DNA of 24,167 bases from Amoebophrya sp. AT5.2. Lineage: Eukaryota; Sar; Dinophyceae; Syndiniales; Amoebophryaceae. Numbering within the stretch: position 1 is the first letter of the stretch; each line of letters starts with the position of its first letter. Of this stretch, positions 21,007 to 24,167 are shown piece by piece. The stretch is from NCBI GenBank assembly GCA_005223375.1, contig RXOD01004317.1:1-24167 (forward strand). The letters run 5' to 3'. The notes under the pieces were generated by a model. The model was not told the DNA's origin, did no database searches, and saw only the letters and a program-made list of their open reading frames with translations. The position numbers and the translations under genes were made by a program.

Positions 21007-22162
21007 TCACGAGCGCAGCGCCGCGAGCCGGCTCTCGAGGTCCTCGCCCACTACTTCGCCCTTCGGTGCCTGACCCAGCGCCGGCGCCGTGAGTGGGTCC
21101 TTCAGGTCGTCCCGCGTGAGCATCGAGGAAACGTCCATGCTGTGCTGATCGGCAACCTGCTGGATCAGGTTGTCCACATCGTTGGCTGGCGTCACCGAAG
21201 CGGTCGTCTGGTCCACCGCGCTCGTGATGTACTCCGTGCGAACGTCAACTGATGTTAAAACGAATGCATTTGAGTTCTGATTTTCTTTGGTGTTCATCTG
21301 CACCTGCAGCCGCCTTAATTATACCTTTACCTACACACAACTGTGTTTTCTGCACCATTGCCGTCGATTGCAATTGAATTCGTAGTTTTCGTCGCGTTTA
21401 GCAATATTGCGTACCGCAGAGAAAGACTGAAAGAAATCACACTGACTTTAAGTAAGCATAGAGTACGGTCGTCGAATATTTTCTCGAATCTGTCCATGTT
21501 CGTCGCGATTCCCTCTGGCGACATTTGCATGAGGGCTGCGTCGAGCTGCGGTATTGTGTCCGAAATGTTTTGCGTCATGCTCTGGGTCTTTTCGGCAGTT
21601 TCGAGCTTACTCGCCACCGCGTCCATCCGGGCTGCCAGTCGCAGCATTTGCAACGCCTCATTCTTCTTTCGTATCGCGTTTTCCGCATACACGCGCGCAC
21701 CCTCCACGTTTCCCTGCTCGATTGCCTTCAGAACCTGCGCACCGATTTATAGAGCGAAATTAAGCCAAGTTCGTCTGCGAGTAAGGTGGGAAGGCGATGT
21801 TTTCGCGACCGCGATCGCGAATTTATTCCGCTAGAATCGCAGCACTCGGTGTCGCTGTAGGTGAGCGGTCCGGGTGTGGGTCATAACAGCGGAGCTGCAT
21901 GGGAAAGGGATAGGGAATGACAGCCAGTGACAGAAAGAAAAACACCACAAACAGTACCAAATCGATGATTTTATAGAAGCAAGTAGGACACCGCCAATCC
22001 CAATGACAAAAAGTAACCTGCACGTAGCGTAGAGTGAAATACTTTTTGTTTCTCCGTCACTTGCTGCTTTTCGGCCTTGCGCTGGGCGGCCTCAAGTCTC
22101 TTTTTTGTAAGCTTCACCTCGATGATGGTGTCCATCAAGGTGCGGCTCGGCTTTGCGCCCAT
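21007..22162 (-). CDS. CHMP1: CHMP1/Did2-type ESCRT-III subunit
   Basis: Three exons, 22162-22043, 21734-21467 and 21248-21007, joined by GT-AG introns (21735-22042, GTATTT to GCGCAG; 21249-21466, GTACTC to CATCAG); 209 residues plus TGA, close to the usual 196-199. CHMP1 is a late-acting ESCRT-III protein that recruits Vps4 at endosomes and at the division site. Visible marks are the basic coiled N-terminal half (LTKKRLEAAQRKAEKQ), the near-diagnostic VEGARVYAENAIRKKNEALQ (about residues 49-68), RMDAVASKLETA, MDRFEKIFDD then LDVRTEY (split by intron 2), an acidic second half with DNLIQQVADQHSMDV, and the C-terminal MIM1 helix EDLESRLAALRS that binds MIT domains. All splice phases agree and each join restores conserved residues. 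Confidence 0.94.
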
Positions 22163-22790
22163 GTTTGTGCCACCACTTCGTTTTCGTTTTCCGACGACTC
22201 TCGTCTGATAAGCGACGTAGGGGATGGGGGGGCGGAACGCCCCGCGCAGCGCTTTTCCCTGCTCCGCAACGGCAGGAAAAGATATTTAGCTTGGTGGTGG
22301 AGATTGATGAGTAATAGCCTGCTTTCGTTTCAGTTTCTGCCTTTTCCTTGTGGCTGATCTGTAGTTGTACCTGTACGCGAGGTCAGAGAGGAAGAACTAG
22401 AACAACGGTAGCTCAAATAAAGCAAAACTACTCAGCCAGCTTCGTCTACTTCAACTTCGACAGAAGAGAAATAAGCAATCCTGCTCCGGGTCTGGACAAA
22501 ATGAAGCGAGATCATTTCTTTGTAAAACGTTTTTTCGGACGTACTTCTACCCCCAACCGAAAGAGGCTAGCCCCGGTTCCTCTTGAATAACCGCTCCGCG
22601 GCTCCTGAAAAGTCGAAAAAGAGAACTACTCACGCGGCATGATTTCCCATGATTTGCATCGGCATTGTGTTCACGTGACAACCGGTCAGTAACTTTCGGT
22701 GTTTATTTCTTTCTTCTTCAGAAGCTGCACACTCTTTTGTTATCCCGCTCGGGATTTGCGTGACATGATGGACAGGCGAACAACTTGAAC
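22163..22790. other. Upstream region of CHMP1
   Basis: No convincing gene. It contains the probable promoter and 5' untranslated region of CHMP1. Small frames here are shadows or random. Confidence 0.55.
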
Positions 22791-23336
22791 ATGATCGTTT
22801 TCCATTTCTCATGTGCAGCCTTTTGGGGGAACTTACAAATCAACGCATACCGGAACCCGGAGATTCCGCCACCCTTTTGCGGTGGCAATTTGTTCGATGA
22901 TCTTCGGTTCAACATTGGTGGAGAACCTGAATTTTTTTTACCCCATAACACCCCGAAAGGCTTGGGCCTCAAAACACAAGAAAATGATGATGATCTTTAT
23001 TTTTTAAAGAAACTATTCGGGAACGGAGGAACTATCATAAAGCTTCCGCGATTAGTGTCAATATGGACCGAATCTAGTCGGATTACAATTCTTCAACCGC
23101 CTGGAATCTTTAGTTTCTTTGTCATCCTCGCCAGGCATGCTCGACTCGTTATTTTTGGAAGTCCTGACAAGAATGAAGGAGCTGGGTGTGATGTAGTTGG
23201 TTTTCGAAATTCTCTTCAAGAAGGGTGCAAGAGAAATAGAGCTTCTGCTATGAGAAAAAACCTGCACATGCAAAGTTTAACTCGAGGTAGATGCACAACT
23301 TCGACGAGGCACAATGATCCCTTTTTTTTCGATTGA
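22791..23336 (+). CDS. Unidentified plus-strand reading frame, possible hypothetical protein
   Basis: An open frame of 181 codons from ATG to TGA, the only plausible one on the plus strand. The product has balanced composition and short ordered-looking stretches (NPEIPPPFCGGNLFDDLRF, GGEPEFFLPHNTPKGLGLK, LYFLKKLFGNGGTIIKLPR, FGSPDKNEGAGCDVVGF), but I recognise no family. Its codons favour A or T in the third position, unlike the strongly GC-ending codons of the neighbouring large genes. The first 10-15 codons and the last 30 look less convincing, so it may be part of a longer spliced gene, a remnant of a mobile or organellar sequence, or chance. A shorter open frame also runs on the opposite strand (22718-22972). 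Confidence 0.35.
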   Translation: MIVFHFSCAAFWGNLQINAYRNPEIPPPFCGGNLFDDLRFNIGGEPEFFLPHNTPKGLGLKTQENDDDLYFLKKLFGNGGTIIKLPRLVSIWTESSRITILQPPGIFSFFVILARHARLVIFGSPDKNEGAGCDVVGFRNSLQEGCKRNRASAMRKNLHMQSLTRGRCTTSTRHNDPFFFD

Positions 23337-23846
23337 TCTGTGGACAATGAACGACGCTGACGAAACATAGCCAGGGCAAGGCAAGGCGGGAATCAAAAAA
23401 ATAAAGTAAATAATTAATTAAGTATTTAAATAACGGTTTAGTTCCTGCTTCTGCCTCCTAGCGTCCAGGCACAGGAGAAAAATTAAAAAAAAGTGCGCGT
23501 TTTGATTTATTAATCATCCAAAAGGAGTGACAGTGACATGCTGCACTAGTTGAGTTCTCCCGTTTCGCCTGCGGAATTGTGCCGTGCTTGGAGTTGTCCA
23601 CCGTCCGCCTTCGTTCTGCTCGAGGGATTCAATTGGATGGAAGGAAGTGTGGGTGAGCATTTGCGAGGTGATGATCGCCCTCAGCTCCCGAGCCAGGCAC
23701 CTCGCTTGCACCGTCGCTGGCTTTACGTACCGCTTTGCCGTGCAGAACGGGCACGACCTTGGGGTAGAGTGTTCCTCTCTCTACCTCTACGTCCGCCCTC
23801 GTCTAGAAGTACTGGCTGCTCCAGTACCACCACCAGTCGCTCTGGA
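23337..23846. other. AT-rich spacer
   Basis: The part 23390-23520 is strongly AT-rich, with A runs and TTAATTAA-like sequence, and no reading frame. It is the likely 3' untranslated and terminator region of the gene at the right edge; I see no defined motif. Confidence 0.55.
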
Positions 23847-24167
23847 TCAAACGAAGAGGCCACTTCCCTTTCCACCGAAGGCGCCTTTCTTTCCGCCCTG
23901 CACCTGTCCCTGTTTGCCGCCGGGTCCCGGACCCGGCACGTGATAAGACTGATGATGCCCCGGGGGGTTTGCGAACATCTGCGCGTAGTACTGCTGGGTC
24001 AGATAGTGCATGTTGCGTTGCAACGCTTGCTGGTAAACCGGATTGTTCGCCATGTGGGGCGGGATACCCGGGTGGTGCGGAAAGCCTGCCGGGTGGTGCG
24101 GGAGCAGCGGGAGTGGACCGTTTTTCCCGGGGTGTATCGCGCCTGGTATCGCACCGGCGAAGGGGTT
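23847..24167 (-). CDS. C-terminal part of a Pro/Gly/His/Gln-rich protein (5' end beyond window)
   Basis: The frame is open from the right edge to a TGA at 23847, giving 106 residues. The part upstream of the first Met is also protein-like (PLLPHHPAGFPHHPGIPPHM), so the Met at 24053 is not the start. It continues with VYQQALQRNMHYLTQQYYAQ, a short amphipathic Gln/Tyr-rich segment, and ends in a Gly/Lys/Pro tail (GPGPGGKQGQVQGGKKGAF). Such low-complexity ends occur in RNA-binding and condensate-forming proteins; no domain is visible here, so the function is unknown. Confidence 0.6.
   Translation of the reverse strand, partial: NPFAGAIPGAIHPGKNGPLPLLPHHPAGFPHHPGIPPHMANNPVYQQALQRNMHYLTQQYYAQMFANPPGHHQSYHVPGPGPGGKQGQVQGGKKGAFGGKGSGLFV

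Noticed and set aside
1..24167. CRISPR arrays, bacterial operons, rRNA or a dinoflagellate spliced-leader gene
   Set aside because: No regularly spaced repeats, ribosome binding sites, rRNA-like stretches or recognisable leader sequence were seen on either strand.

Overview
This looks like a piece of nuclear DNA from a single-celled eukaryote. The genes are cut by short introns (138-557 nt), and all eleven intron boundaries I could resolve in the six intron-bearing models fit GT-AG. All three standard stop codons are used, and the products are eukaryotic (ESCRT-III CHMP1, EI24, a GT34 Golgi-type glycosyltransferase). Every gene I can name lies on the minus strand. Such one-way gene runs in a moderately GC-rich, fairly compact genome would fit an alveolate such as a syndinian dinoflagellate (Amoebophrya-like), but that is inference: no rRNA, spliced leader or other lineage marker is visible.

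Layout, right to left (the direction of transcription): the 3' end of a Pro/Gly/His-rich protein (23847-24167); an AT-rich stretch holding the only plausible plus-strand reading frame (22791-23336, unidentified); CHMP1 (21007-22162, 3 exons); an EI24-like membrane protein with a large disordered insert (18271-20197, 2 exons); methionine sulfoxide reductase A (16582-17572, 3 exons); a PAP2-like multi-pass membrane protein (13017-15247, 2 exons); a small two-pass membrane protein (11287-12303, 2 exons); a GT34-type glycosyltransferase (7916-10206, 3 exons); and a very large protein of more than 1,750 residues with a central PD-(D/E)XK nuclease-like domain (1-6318, at least 4 exons, running off the left edge).

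The genes do not form one pathway. Three concern membranes or the secretory system (EI24, PAP2, GT34), one is membrane remodelling (CHMP1), one is protein repair (MsrA) and one is a likely nucleic-acid enzyme. Exon joins were checked by reading phase: the MsrA, CHMP1, EI24, GT34, PAP2 and two-pass models each sum to a whole number of codons.

The most unusual structure is the first intron of the nuclease-like gene. A perfect 22-nt inverted repeat (3951-3972 and 4592-4613) sits across its two ends, and a second, longer palindrome (4093-4189) is nested inside. This is what an inserted transposon-like intron (introner) would look like.
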